64,000 nucleotides of DNA from Acidovorax carolinensis. Lineage in GTDB: Bacteria > Pseudomonadota > Gammaproteobacteria > Burkholderiales > Burkholderiaceae_C. The notes under the pieces were generated by a model, which was given only the letters and a program-made list of their open reading frames with translations, ran no database searches and had not been told where the DNA came from. Positions 1 through 7,841 of the stretch are shown here, one piece after another. The stretch is from NCBI RefSeq assembly GCF_002157145.1, contig NZ_CP021361.1, positions 3,031,001-3,095,000 on the forward strand. The letters run 5' to 3'. Numbering within the stretch: the first letter of the stretch is position 1; the number at the start of each line of letters is the position of its first letter. The translations under genes and the position numbers were made by a program.

Positions 1-503
1 GTCATGAAGACGCGCACGCCCTCTTTGCCGCGCATGGCGTATTCGGCGGCGCTGCCGGTGTCGCCACTGGTGGCGCCCAGGATGTTGAGCTGCTCCCCAC
101 GGCGCTTGAGCTCGTACTCGAACAGGTTGCCCAATAGCTGCATGGCCATGTCCTTGAAGGCCAGCGTGGGGCCGTTGGACAGGGCTTCGAGCCACAGGCC
201 GTCTTCCAGGTGGCGCAACGGCACGATCTCGCCGGTGCCAAACACCTCGGCGGTGTAGGTCTTGGCGCACAGGGCGCGCAGGTCGGCGGCAGGAATGTCG
301 TCGATGTAGAGCGACAGGATCTGGAACGCCAGCTCGGCGTAGCCCTGCTCGTGGTAAGCCTTGCGCAGGCGGGTGAGGGCTGCGTCGTCGATCTGCGGGT
401 AATGCTCGGGCAGGTACAGCCCGCCATCGGGCGCCAGGCCTTCGAGCAGGATGTCGCAGAAATGCTTGCGATCAGGATGACCGCGTGTGGAGAGGTACAG
501 CAT
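1..503 (-). CDS. thrC: Threonine synthase (partial, N-terminal 167 residues)
   Basis: PLP enzyme converting O-phosphohomoserine to threonine, the last step of threonine synthesis. The start codon is at 503 (protein begins MLYLSTRGHPD), and the gene runs off the left edge, so only about the first third is present. Visible family features are the N-terminal APDGGLYLPE segment, the PLP-lysine context TLAFKDMAMQ, and the phosphate-binding loop GATSGDTGSAAE near the window edge. It lies 32 bp downstream of hom on the same strand, so hom-thrC is very likely one transcription unit. Identification is firm; the C-terminal part cannot be judged. Confidence 0.95.
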   Translation of the reverse strand, partial: MLYLSTRGHPDRKHFCDILLEGLAPDGGLYLPEHYPQIDDAALTRLRKAYHEQGYAELAFQILSLYIDDIPAADLRALCAKTYTAEVFGTGEIVPLRHLEDGLWLEALSNGPTLAFKDMAMQLLGNLFEYELKRRGEQLNILGATSGDTGSAAEYAMRGKEGVRVFM

Positions 504-535
504 GGCGTTCGTTGTGCGTGTTGTGCTTGCGGCGC

Positions 536-1870
536 TCAGTTCAGCTCTTCCTTGCGGATGCGCGTGATGGGGGCCAGCACCGTGGGAAGCTGCTGCATCT
601 GGGCGATGGCGTCGTTCATGGTGCCTTCGCGCGTGTCGTGCGTGAGGATGATGAGGTCGGTTTGCGTGGAACCTTCGCCGCCCACTTCGTCGGCCTCGCG
701 CTGCAGCACGGCGTCGATGCTGATGCCGGCGTCGGCCAGGATGCCCGTCACCTTGGCCAGCACGCCGGCCTGGTCTGCCACGCGCAGGCGCAGGTAGTAG
801 CTGGTGACCACTTCGCTCATGGGCAGCACGGGCAGCTCGCTCATGGCTTGGTCCAGGGTGTGTGGCTGGAAGGCCAGGTGCGGCACGCGGTTGAGCGGGT
901 CCACAGTGTGCAGGCGCGTGATGTCCACCAGGTCGGCAATCACGGCGCTGGCCGTGGGCTCGGAGCCCGCGCCCTTGCCGTAGTACAGCGTGGCGCCCAC
1001 GGCGTCGCCCTGCACCACCACGGCATTCATGGCGCCCTCCACGTTGGCGATCAGGCGCTTGGATGGCACCAGGCTGGGGTGCACGCGCAGCTCGATGCCC
1101 TTGTCCACGCGCTTGGTGATGCCCAGGAGCTTGATGCGATAGCCCAGTTGCTCGGCGTATTTGATGTCGGTGGCGCTGAGCTGGGTGATGCCTTCAACAT
1201 AGGCCTTGTCGAACTGCACCGGGATGCCAAAGGCGATGGCGCTCATGATGGTGGCCTTGTGGGCGGCGTCCACGCCTTCAATGTCGAAGGTTGGGTCGGC
1301 TTCGGCATAGCCCAGGCGCTGCGCATCTTTCAGGGCGGCATCAAAGTCCAGGCCCTTGTCGCGCATTTCGGAGAGGATGAAGTTGGTGGTGCCGTTGATG
1401 ATGCCGGCCAGCCACTGGATGCGGTTGGCCGTGAGGCCCTCGCGCAGCGCCTTGATGATGGGGATGCCCCCCGCCACGGCGGCTTCAAACGCCACCATCA
1501 CGCCCTTGGCCGACGCAGCGGCAAAAATCTCGGTGCCGTGCACGGCCAGCAGCGCCTTGTTGGCCGTGACCACATGCTTGCCGGCGGCGATGGCTTCGAG
1601 CACCAGCGCCTTGGCAATGCCGTAGCCGCCAATCAGCTCGATGACGATGTCGATCTCGGGGTTGGCGATGACGGCGCGCGCGTCGCTCACCACCTGTACG
1701 CCCTCGCCCACCACTTTCCTGGCGCGCTCCACGTCAAGGTCGGCCACCATGGTGATCTCGATGCCCCGGCCCGCGCGGCGGCGGATTTCTTCCTGGTTGC
1801 GTTGCAGCACGTTGAAGACGCCGCTGCCGACGGTGCCAATGCCCAGCAGGCCTACTTGGATCGGTTTCAT
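536..1870 (-). CDS. hom: Homoserine dehydrogenase
   Basis: NAD(P)H-dependent reduction of aspartate semialdehyde to homoserine, the branch point toward Thr, Met and Ile. The protein is 444 aa. An N-terminal Rossmann nucleotide-binding loop (GIGTVGSGVF, about residues 9-18) is followed by the catalytic homoserine dehydrogenase domain (AGIINGTTNF; EADPTFDIEG) and a C-terminal ACT domain (YYLRLRVADQAGVLAKV). The ACT domain is the usual site of threonine feedback inhibition. I chose the ATG at 1870 (MKPIQVGLLG); an in-frame ATG ten codons upstream would add MRHILTGNFS, which does not match the family. It sits between alaA and thrC on the same strand. Confidence 0.97.
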   Translation of the reverse strand: MKPIQVGLLGIGTVGSGVFNVLQRNQEEIRRRAGRGIEITMVADLDVERARKVVGEGVQVVSDARAVIANPEIDIVIELIGGYGIAKALVLEAIAAGKHVVTANKALLAVHGTEIFAAASAKGVMVAFEAAVAGGIPIIKALREGLTANRIQWLAGIINGTTNFILSEMRDKGLDFDAALKDAQRLGYAEADPTFDIEGVDAAHKATIMSAIAFGIPVQFDKAYVEGITQLSATDIKYAEQLGYRIKLLGITKRVDKGIELRVHPSLVPSKRLIANVEGAMNAVVVQGDAVGATLYYGKGAGSEPTASAVIADLVDITRLHTVDPLNRVPHLAFQPHTLDQAMSELPVLPMSEVVTSYYLRLRVADQAGVLAKVTGILADAGISIDAVLQREADEVGGEGSTQTDLIILTHDTREGTMNDAIAQMQQLPTVLAPITRIRKEELN

Positions 1871-1900
1871 GGAAAAGTTACCAGTCAAAATGTGCCGCAC

Positions 1901-1937
1901 CGCTTTATCTATAAGCGCAAGCAGCTATCAAAAAAAG
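1901..1937. repeat. Short dispersed hairpin repeat (type A), copy between alaA and hom
   Basis: The spacer carries ATAAGCGCAAGCAGCTATC followed by an A-run. Read on the minus strand this is T-run, GATAGCTGC, TTGCGCTTAT. The same GATAGCTGC / AGCGCTTAT modules recur at about 6680, 16674, 17378, 20231, 27354, 30958, 45300, 45760 and 60951. Confidence 0.6.
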
Positions 1938-1941
1938 AGTA

Positions 1942-3171
1942 TCAGTCGGTACCGAAGCGCTTGCGGTACTGCTCGAGAAAGCGCGCCACGCGGCCAATGG
2001 CCTCGCGCAGGTCGTCCTCATGGGGCAGGAACACGATGCGGAAATGGTCGGGCCAGGCCCAGTTGAAGCCCGTGCCCTGGACCAGCATGACCTTGGTTTC
2101 CTGCAGCAGCTCCAGAAAGAACTGCTGGTCGTCCTTGATCGGATAAATCACCGGATCAAGGCGCGGAAACATGTACAGCGCCGCCTGGGGCTTCACGCAG
2201 GTCACCCCGGGAATGGCAGTGATGAGCTGGTAGGCCAGGTCACGCTGCTTGCGCAGGCGGCCGCCCTCGCCCACCAGTTCGTTGATGCTCTGATAACCGC
2301 CCAGGGCCGTCTGCACGGCCCACTGGCCGGGCACGTTGGCGCACAGGCGCATGTTCGAGAGCATGTTCAGGCCCTCGATGTAGTCGCGGGCAGGCTTCTT
2401 GTCGCCCGACACCACCAGCCAGCCAGCGCGGTAACCGCAGGAGCGGTAGCTCTTGGACAGCGAGTTGAAGGTGAGTGTGAGCACGTCCTCACTCAGGCTG
2501 CCCAGCGCGGTGTGGCGCGCGCCGTCGTACAGCACCTTGTCGTACACCTCGTCGGCAAAGATGACCAGGCCATGTTCGCGGGCGATGGCGACGATGCCCC
2601 TGAGCAGCTCGTCCGAATACAGCGCGCCGGTGGGGTTGTTGGGATTGATGACCACGATGCCCTTGGTGCGGGGCGTGACCTTGGAGCGGATGTCATCGAG
2701 GTCGGGCATCCAGCCATTGGCTTCGTCACACAGGTAATGCACGGGCGTGCCGCCCGACAGGCTGGCCGCCGCCGTCCACAGCGGGTAGTCGGGCGAGGGC
2801 AGCAGCAACTCGTCGCCGGTGTCGAGCAGCGCATTGGTGGCCATCACGATGAGCTCGCTGGCGCCGTTGCCCAGATAAATGTCGTCCAGCGTGACGCCCT
2901 TGACGCCCTGTTTTTGCGTCTCGTGCATCACGGCCTTGCGCGCCGCAAAAATGCCCTTGCTGTCCGAGTACCCGGCCGAGTTGGGCAGGTTGCGGATCAT
3001 GTCCTGCTGAATCTCTTCGGGGGCATCAAAACCAAACACCGCCAGGTTGCCGATGTTGAGCTTGATGATCTTGTGGCCGTCTTCCTCCATCTGCCGGGCC
3101 GCGTCCATGATGGGGCCCCGGATGTCGTAGCAGACGTTGGCGAGCTTGGCGGATTTATGGACGGTTTTCAT
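1942..3171 (-). CDS. alaA: PLP-dependent aminotransferase, AlaA-like (glutamate-pyruvate type)
   Basis: Class I/II aminotransferase of 409 aa, closest in pattern to E. coli AlaA, which makes alanine from pyruvate and glutamate. Visible features: the substrate-side segment LNIGNLAVFGF, the cofactor-contact motif NPNNPTG (about residues 176-182), ADEVYD with the pyridine-binding Asp207, and the Schiff-base lysine in SLSKSYRSCGYRAGW (Lys240). It starts at 3171 and is divergent from the Mth938-like gene. About 70 bp separate it from hom, and this gap holds a type-A repeat. Adjacency to hom-thrC is common in this family and suggests co-expression. The precise amino donor and acceptor cannot be read from sequence. 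Confidence 0.88.
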   Translation of the reverse strand: MKTVHKSAKLANVCYDIRGPIMDAARQMEEDGHKIIKLNIGNLAVFGFDAPEEIQQDMIRNLPNSAGYSDSKGIFAARKAVMHETQKQGVKGVTLDDIYLGNGASELIVMATNALLDTGDELLLPSPDYPLWTAAASLSGGTPVHYLCDEANGWMPDLDDIRSKVTPRTKGIVVINPNNPTGALYSDELLRGIVAIAREHGLVIFADEVYDKVLYDGARHTALGSLSEDVLTLTFNSLSKSYRSCGYRAGWLVVSGDKKPARDYIEGLNMLSNMRLCANVPGQWAVQTALGGYQSINELVGEGGRLRKQRDLAYQLITAIPGVTCVKPQAALYMFPRLDPVIYPIKDDQQFFLELLQETKVMLVQGTGFNWAWPDHFRIVFLPHEDDLREAIGRVARFLEQYRKRFGTD

Positions 3172-3328
3172 GGGCTGACGTGGGAGTGCGGTGGGGTCAG
3201 AGACCTGCCAGCGCCCGGGGCGCCTTGGCGAAACCTATAATTTGACCACAGATCGACCGCGCCCCAGAGGCCACCGCGCCCCGCAAAGCCCCACTCTGCG
3301 GTCCGCCGCAACCCAACCCAGCCCTCGC

Positions 3329-3709
3329 ATGAAATTTCAGCCCGAACCGTCCACAGCGCAGACCATCCGTGCCTACGGCCCCGGCTGGATTGGTATGGAT
3401 GCGGACAAGATCACCACCAGCATCATCCTGGGTTCGGGCGGCCTGCGCATGGCCTGGCCGTGCACCCGCTTCGAAGACCTGACGCCCGATCATTTCGCCC
3501 AGCTGGCCACCCTGGAGGCCGAACTGATCATCTTTGGCAGCGGCGTGCGCAACCGTTTTCCGCCGCCAGCGTGGCTGCAGCCGCTGATGGCCCGGCGCCT
3601 GGGCCTCGAAACCATGGACACCCCCGCCGCCTGCCGCACCTACAACATCCTCGCCAGCGAAGGCCGCAACGTGGTGGCAGCGCTCATCCTCGAAGCGCCA
3701 GGGCCTTAA
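3329..3709 (+). CDS. Mth938-like domain protein (DUF498 family)
   Basis: Small soluble protein of 126 aa in the Mth938-like / DUF498 family (related to NDUFAF3 and bacterial proteins of unknown function). Typical segments are IRAYGPGWIGMDADKIT near the N-terminus, LIIFGSGVRNRFPP in the middle, and LGLETMDTPAACRTYNILASEGRNVVAALI near the C-terminus. I chose the ATG at 3329 (MKFQPEPST); upstream in-frame codons are arginine/proline-rich non-conserved sequence. It is divergent from alaA and followed by a peroxiredoxin gene about 130 bp away. No catalytic residues are established for the family. Confidence 0.85.
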   Translation: MKFQPEPSTAQTIRAYGPGWIGMDADKITTSIILGSGGLRMAWPCTRFEDLTPDHFAQLATLEAELIIFGSGVRNRFPPPAWLQPLMARRLGLETMDTPAACRTYNILASEGRNVVAALILEAPGP

Positions 3710-3838
3710 GGTCAGCAGATTGGCCCCAGGGTGATTTCAGGGTAAAATCGCCGGTTGCGGTCGGGGGCACCACCAAGAGCAATAACACCCCAGCTCCCCC
3801 GGCTTTTCAACGACTACATCCTGAGAGATAGAAGTGCC

Positions 3839-4324
3839 ATGGCGATCGTTGTCAACAAACCCCTCCCTGAATTTGAAGCCAACGCGACTGGTGGAATCAA
3901 GGTTTCCAACACCTCCCACCTGGGCCAGATTGTGATTCTGTACTTCTATCCCAAGGACAACACGCCCGGTTGCACCACGGAAGCCATGCAGTTCCGCGAC
4001 AGGTACAAGGACTTTGCCAAGGCGGGCGCGGCGGTTTTCGGCGTCTCGCGCGACAACATGAAGTCGCACGACGAGTTCAAGGAAAAGCTGGAACTGCCCT
4101 TCGAACTTATCGCCGACACCGAAGAAAAAATGTGCCACATGTTCGGCGTGGTCAAGAACAAGATCATGTACGGCAAGAAGGTCAAGGGTATCGAGCGCAG
4201 CACCTTCCTGATCGGGCCCGATGGCATTCTCCACAATGAGTGGCGCGGCCTCAAGGTGCCAGGCCATGTGGACGAAGTGCTCAAGGCGGTCAAGACCATC
4301 AAGGCCCTGAAAAAGGCCGCCTGA
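3839..4324 (+). CDS. bcp: Peroxiredoxin (BCP/PrxQ-type)
   Basis: Thiol peroxidase of 161 aa that reduces H2O2 and organic hydroperoxides in the cytoplasm. The start at 3839 gives MAIVVNKPLPEFEA. The peroxidatic motif is YFYPKDNTPGCTTEA with Cys45. The resolving cysteine found five residues later in E. coli Bcp is absent (PGCTTEAMQF). The only other cysteine is about residue 99 (EEKMCHMFG), so this is either a one-Cys enzyme or uses an unusual resolving position. The C-terminal ERSTFLIGPDG segment is typical. A clear intrinsic terminator follows the gene. Confidence 0.93.
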   Translation: MAIVVNKPLPEFEANATGGIKVSNTSHLGQIVILYFYPKDNTPGCTTEAMQFRDRYKDFAKAGAAVFGVSRDNMKSHDEFKEKLELPFELIADTEEKMCHMFGVVKNKIMYGKKVKGIERSTFLIGPDGILHNEWRGLKVPGHVDEVLKAVKTIKALKKAA

Positions 4325-4440
4325 AGCCCACCGTTGCATGCACCCCACACGGATCGCGGACGCCTTCCGCAATCCGACATGGTGCATGGGCATAATGGTT
4401 CGATGCTTCTGAAAACAGCAACGCGTTTTTTCTCCCCCAA

Positions 4441-4468
4441 AGCCGCCTTGGTCTCCAGGCGGCTTTTT
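4441..4468 (+). terminator. Intrinsic terminator after the peroxiredoxin gene
   Basis: Perfect 8-bp stem AGCCGCCT (4441-4448) / AGGCGGCT (4457-4464), 8-nt loop, followed by a T-run to 4468. It lies about 120 bp after the peroxiredoxin stop. Confidence 0.85.
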
Positions 4469-4505
4469 GCTTTCTGAACACCCCACTGCCCGAGGCTCTG
4501 CCACC

Positions 4506-6266
4506 ATGCCCCTGCCCCCAGCCCCCAGCCGGCGCGCTGCCCTGCTTGCTCCTGAAGACTACGACGCCGTCGCACGCCCCCGTCACACCCAAGATCTGCT
4601 CCCCGACGTTGCACTGAAGGCAGAACCGGCCAGCCGGGGCGGCCGCAAAAGCGAGCGCAGCCAGGCCGCCGTCGTCGAACTCGCTGCTCCGGCCCTCATC
4701 CAGGTCGAGACCAAGTCGCGCACGCCTGCCCCCACTCCCGCGCCGGCCGTGGCCCCCGCACCCGCCGCGCGCCGCTCCACCAGCACGCGCAGCAATGGCG
4801 CTGGCAAAACCGCTGCCACCGGCGTGGTCACGACACCCGTTGCATCGTCACGCAGCAAAAAATCGGCACCACAAGGGCCGGCCAAGTTGTTTGTGCTGGA
4901 CACCAACGTGCTGCTGCACGACCCGACCAGCCTGTTCCGCTTTGAGGAACACGACATCTTCCTGCCGATGATCGTGCTGGAAGAGCTCGACGGCCACAAG
5001 AAGGGCATGACCGAAGTGGCGCGCAACGGCCGCCAGGCCAGCCGCACGCTCGACGCCCTGGCCGCCGCTCCAGGCGCCGACATGGCCAAGGGCCTCAAGC
5101 TCGATTCCACGGGCCAGCGCGCCGCCGGCGGCCACCTGTTCTTCCAGACGGTGCCGCTCGACTACAGCCTGCCCACCAGCCTGCCGCAAGGCAAGGCCGA
5201 CAACCAGATCCTGGGCGTGGTGGAAGCGCTGCGCAAGCTGCATGCCCCGCGCGAAGTGGTGCTGGTGTCCAAGGACATCAACATGCGTGTCAAGGCGCGT
5301 GCCCTGGGCCTGAACGCCGAGGACTACCAGAACGACAAGACGCTGGAAGATGGCGACCTGCTCTACTCTGGCGTGCTGGCGCTGCCCGCCGATTTCTGGG
5401 TGAAAAGCGGCAAGAACGTGGAGAGCTGGCAAAGCGGCGCGCACACCTACTACCGCATCGGTGGTCCCATCGTGCCGCAACTGCTGATCAACCAGTTCGT
5501 TTACTTTGAGGCACCGGGCGAGCCCAGCCTGTTTGCCCGGGTCAGTGAGATCCGTGAGAAGACAGCGGTGCTGCAGACGCTCAAGGACTATGGCTCGGCC
5601 AAGCATGCCGTGTGGGGCGTGACCACACGCAACCGCGAGCAGAACTACGCCATGAACCTGCTCATGGACCCCGAGGTCGATTTCGTCACGCTGACCGGCA
5701 CGGCCGGCACCGGTAAGACCCTGCTGGCGCTGGCGGCCGGTCTCACGCAGGTGCTGGATGACCGCCGTTACACCGAAATCATCATGACCCGCGCCACCGT
5801 GAGCGTGGGCGAGGACATCGGCTTTCTGCCCGGCACCGAAGAGGAAAAGATGGGCCCCTGGATGGGCGCGCTGGACGACAACCTGGAGTTCCTGGCCAAG
5901 GGCGACGGTGGCAACGCCGGCGAATGGGGCCGTGCGGCGACCAATGAGTTGATCCGCAGCCGCATCAAGATCAAGAGCATGAACTTCATGCGCGGCCGCA
6001 CCTTCCTGAACAAGTACGTGATCATCGACGAGGCGCAAAACCTCACGCCCAAGCAGATGAAGACACTGATCACGCGCGCCGGCCCCGGAACCAAGATCAT
6101 CTGCATGGGCAACCTCGCGCAGATCGACACACCCTACCTCACCGAAGGCTCGTCCGGCCTGACCTACGCGGTGGACCGCTTCAAGGGCTGGCCGCACAGC
6201 GGCCACATCACGCTGGCGCGCGGCGAGCGCTCACGCCTGGCAGACTTCGCCAGCGAGGTGCTGTAA
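4506..6266 (+). CDS. PIN domain - PhoH family ATPase
   Basis: Two-domain protein of about 586 aa. A low-complexity Ala/Pro/Arg-rich N-terminus (about residues 1-125) precedes a PIN nuclease-like domain (LFVLDTNVLLHDP, about 128-260) with acidic residues typical of metal-dependent RNases. The PhoH P-loop ATPase domain follows: Walker A GTAGTGKTLLALAAG near residue 400 and Walker B YVIIDEAQNLTPKQMK. PIN-PhoH proteins are proposed RNA helicase/nuclease-type enzymes; the exact substrate is unknown. I chose the ATG at 4506; an in-frame ATG 13 codons upstream at 4467 overlaps the terminator region and is less likely. The stop is 2 bp before the next gene, implying co-transcription. Confidence 0.9.
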   Translation: MPLPPAPSRRAALLAPEDYDAVARPRHTQDLLPDVALKAEPASRGGRKSERSQAAVVELAAPALIQVETKSRTPAPTPAPAVAPAPAARRSTSTRSNGAGKTAATGVVTTPVASSRSKKSAPQGPAKLFVLDTNVLLHDPTSLFRFEEHDIFLPMIVLEELDGHKKGMTEVARNGRQASRTLDALAAAPGADMAKGLKLDSTGQRAAGGHLFFQTVPLDYSLPTSLPQGKADNQILGVVEALRKLHAPREVVLVSKDINMRVKARALGLNAEDYQNDKTLEDGDLLYSGVLALPADFWVKSGKNVESWQSGAHTYYRIGGPIVPQLLINQFVYFEAPGEPSLFARVSEIREKTAVLQTLKDYGSAKHAVWGVTTRNREQNYAMNLLMDPEVDFVTLTGTAGTGKTLLALAAGLTQVLDDRRYTEIIMTRATVSVGEDIGFLPGTEEEKMGPWMGALDDNLEFLAKGDGGNAGEWGRAATNELIRSRIKIKSMNFMRGRTFLNKYVIIDEAQNLTPKQMKTLITRAGPGTKIICMGNLAQIDTPYLTEGSSGLTYAVDRFKGWPHSGHITLARGERSRLADFASEVL

Positions 6267-6268
6267 AG

Positions 6269-6655
6269 ATGGCCGTGGGCTGGGTTGCGGCCCTCAAGCT
6301 GGTGCCCTGGGGCGACGTCCTGGAGGCGACGCCCCAGATTTTGCAGGCGGCCAAAAAGCTGCTGGGCAGCACGCGGCAGGGCACTGCGGATGCCGCTGCC
6401 GGCACGCTGGCGGGTGCGGGCGACGCAGCCACGCCCCCGGTCGCCCTGCAACTGCAGCAATTGCGCGAGCGTGTGGCACGCCTGGAGCAGGAGCAGCAGG
6501 AGTCAGCCATCCTTATCCAGTCCCTGGCCGAACAGAATGCCCAGGTGGTCCAGGCGGTGGAAGTGCTACGCCTTCGCAACCAGCGCCTCACTGCGGCCAT
6601 CGCGGTGCTGGGGGCGGTGTGCGCGGGGCTACTGGTGTGGGCACTGCGGCAGTAG
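6269..6655 (+). CDS. Small protein with coiled coil and C-terminal membrane anchor
   Basis: Hypothetical protein of 128 aa, family not recognised. The N-terminal 40 residues contain a short amphipathic stretch (VLEATPQILQAAKKLLG). Residues about 58-105 form a heptad-like segment rich in Leu, Gln and Glu (LQQLRERVARLEQEQQE), predicted coiled coil. The C-terminus is one hydrophobic helix (AAIAVLGAVCAGLLVWAL) ending in RQ, so it looks like a tail-anchored membrane protein. It starts 2 bp after the PhoH gene and probably shares its transcript. Codon use matches its neighbours. No function is claimed. Confidence 0.75.
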   Translation: MAVGWVAALKLVPWGDVLEATPQILQAAKKLLGSTRQGTADAAAGTLAGAGDAATPPVALQLQQLRERVARLEQEQQESAILIQSLAEQNAQVVQAVEVLRLRNQRLTAAIAVLGAVCAGLLVWALRQ

Positions 6656-6679
6656 CGCAGGTGGGCGTCGTAAAACGCT

Positions 6680-6714
6680 TCTATTTTGATAGCTTCTCGC
6701 GCTTATCCATCAAG
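6680..6714. repeat. Left half of a type-A hairpin repeat split by the IS30 element
   Basis: The sequence TTTTGATAGCTTCTCGCGCTTATCCATCAAG lies directly against the left end of the insertion element. The other half (CGCTAGCGGCCATTTTT) continues at 7824 on the far side. Joined with one copy of AAG, the two halves give a hairpin repeat like those elsewhere in the window. Confidence 0.65.
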
Positions 6715-7820
6715 GGCGGATTCAAGTCCAAGTGCAACAAATATTCATTAATGCACTGAATCAGGCTGTTGTGTCAGCCGGGCCAAATGTTCGGCATAAA
6801 CCTCAATGGGCTTGCTCCACCCCAGAGTCATCCTGGGGCGCCCATTGAGCTCATCGGCTACGGCATCCAGATACTGCTGGCTATAGCCGCTCAGATCAGT
6901 CCCCTTGGGGAAGTACTGCCGCAGCAATCCATTGGTGTTTTCGTTGGAGCCCCGCTGCCAGGGGCTGTAGGGGTCACAGAAGTACACCTTCATGCCCGTG
7001 TTCTCGGTGAGCTTGGCATGCTCTGCCATCTCACTGCCACGGTCATAGGTCAGGCTCTGGCGCATCGGGCTGGCAATGCCATTGAGCTTGTCGCTGAAGG
7101 CCTGCAGTACATGTGCCGCTGTCGCCGGGTTGGGGTGCGGCAGCTTGACCAGCACCACCAGGCGGGTCGTGCGCTCGAGCAGCGTGCCAATGGCACTGGC
7201 ATTGCCTTTGCCCTTGATGAGGTCGCCCTCCCAGTGCCCGGGCAACTGACGATCCTCAATCTCGGGTGGGCGCACATGGATGCTCAGCAGGTCGGTGATT
7301 TGCCCACGCCGATCCTCGCCTTTGGAGCGCGGCCAGCGCTTGGCGCGGGCCATGCGCAAGCAGGCCACCAGCTCCTTCTTGAGCTCTCCGCGGGGCTGGG
7401 CGTAGATGCAGGTGTAGATGCTCTCGTGGGACACTTGTTTGCGCTTGTTGTCAGGGTGCAGTTTCTTCAACTGCCCAGCGATTTGCTGGGGAGACCAGTG
7501 CCGGAGCAGATAGTCGCGAACGATCTTGAACAAAGGTCCATCGCGGTGCAGTTTGGGCTGGGGACGGGCAAAGCATCTGCGCCTGTCGCTGCGTTGCTGG
7601 GCGAACTTGGAGGTGTAGGCCTTGGCGCCCGCATTACGTTGGCATTCCCGGCTGATGGTGCTCTTGCAGCGCCCCAAGGCCCGCGCTATGGCGCTGAGGC
7701 TTTGCTTTTGCTGAAGCCCCAAGGCGATCGCATGGCGCTCGCTCTCGCTCAACTGCTGGTAATTCTTCTTTGTCATCTTGACCTCAATTCTCGGTGTTGC
7801 ACTTCGGAATTGAGGCCGCC
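6715..7820 (-). mobile_element. IS30-family insertion sequence, complete (1106 bp)
   Basis: The element is bounded by imperfect terminal inverted repeats of about 25-26 bp. The left end begins GGCGGATTCAAGTCC and the right end read inward begins GGCGGCCTCAATTCC; both continue into AAGTGCAACA. The trinucleotide AAG flanks both sides (6712-6714 and 7821-7823), consistent with a 3-bp target duplication. One intact transposase gene on the minus strand fills most of it. The element sits between the small membrane-protein gene and dnaB, about 20 bp beyond the dnaB stop, and interrupts a palindromic repeat. Intact ends and frame suggest recent insertion and possible activity. Confidence 0.9.
6748..7776 (-). 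CDS. IS30-family transposase
   Basis: DDE transposase of about 342 aa, intact. The start at 7776 gives MTKKNYQQLSESERHAI. The N-terminal helix-turn-helix region (LSAIARALGRCKSTISREC) is typical of IS30 proteins. Catalytic-core segments are GHWEGDLIKGKGNAS (first Asp), LTYDRGSEMAEH (second Asp) and WQRGSNENTNGLLRQYFPKGTD (Glu). An upstream in-frame ATG at 7836 lies outside the element, beyond its right end at 7820, so it was rejected as the start. The protein catalyses copy-out/paste transposition with short direct repeats at palindrome-like targets, according to what is known of the family. Confidence 0.95.
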   Translation of the reverse strand: MTKKNYQQLSESERHAIALGLQQKQSLSAIARALGRCKSTISRECQRNAGAKAYTSKFAQQRSDRRRCFARPQPKLHRDGPLFKIVRDYLLRHWSPQQIAGQLKKLHPDNKRKQVSHESIYTCIYAQPRGELKKELVACLRMARAKRWPRSKGEDRRGQITDLLSIHVRPPEIEDRQLPGHWEGDLIKGKGNASAIGTLLERTTRLVVLVKLPHPNPATAAHVLQAFSDKLNGIASPMRQSLTYDRGSEMAEHAKLTENTGMKVYFCDPYSPWQRGSNENTNGLLRQYFPKGTDLSGYSQQYLDAVADELNGRPRMTLGWSKPIEVYAEHLARLTQQPDSVH

Positions 7821-7841
7821 AAGCGCTAGCGGCCATTTTTA

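Noticed and set aside
485..2146. A 553-codon plus-strand open frame opposite hom
   Set aside because: His/Gly/Val-rich antisense shadow of a certain gene, with no ribosome-binding site or domain.
4848..6206. A 452-codon minus-strand frame opposite the PhoH gene
   Set aside because: Composition typical of antisense frames in high-GC genomes; the sense gene has unmistakable PIN and P-loop motifs.
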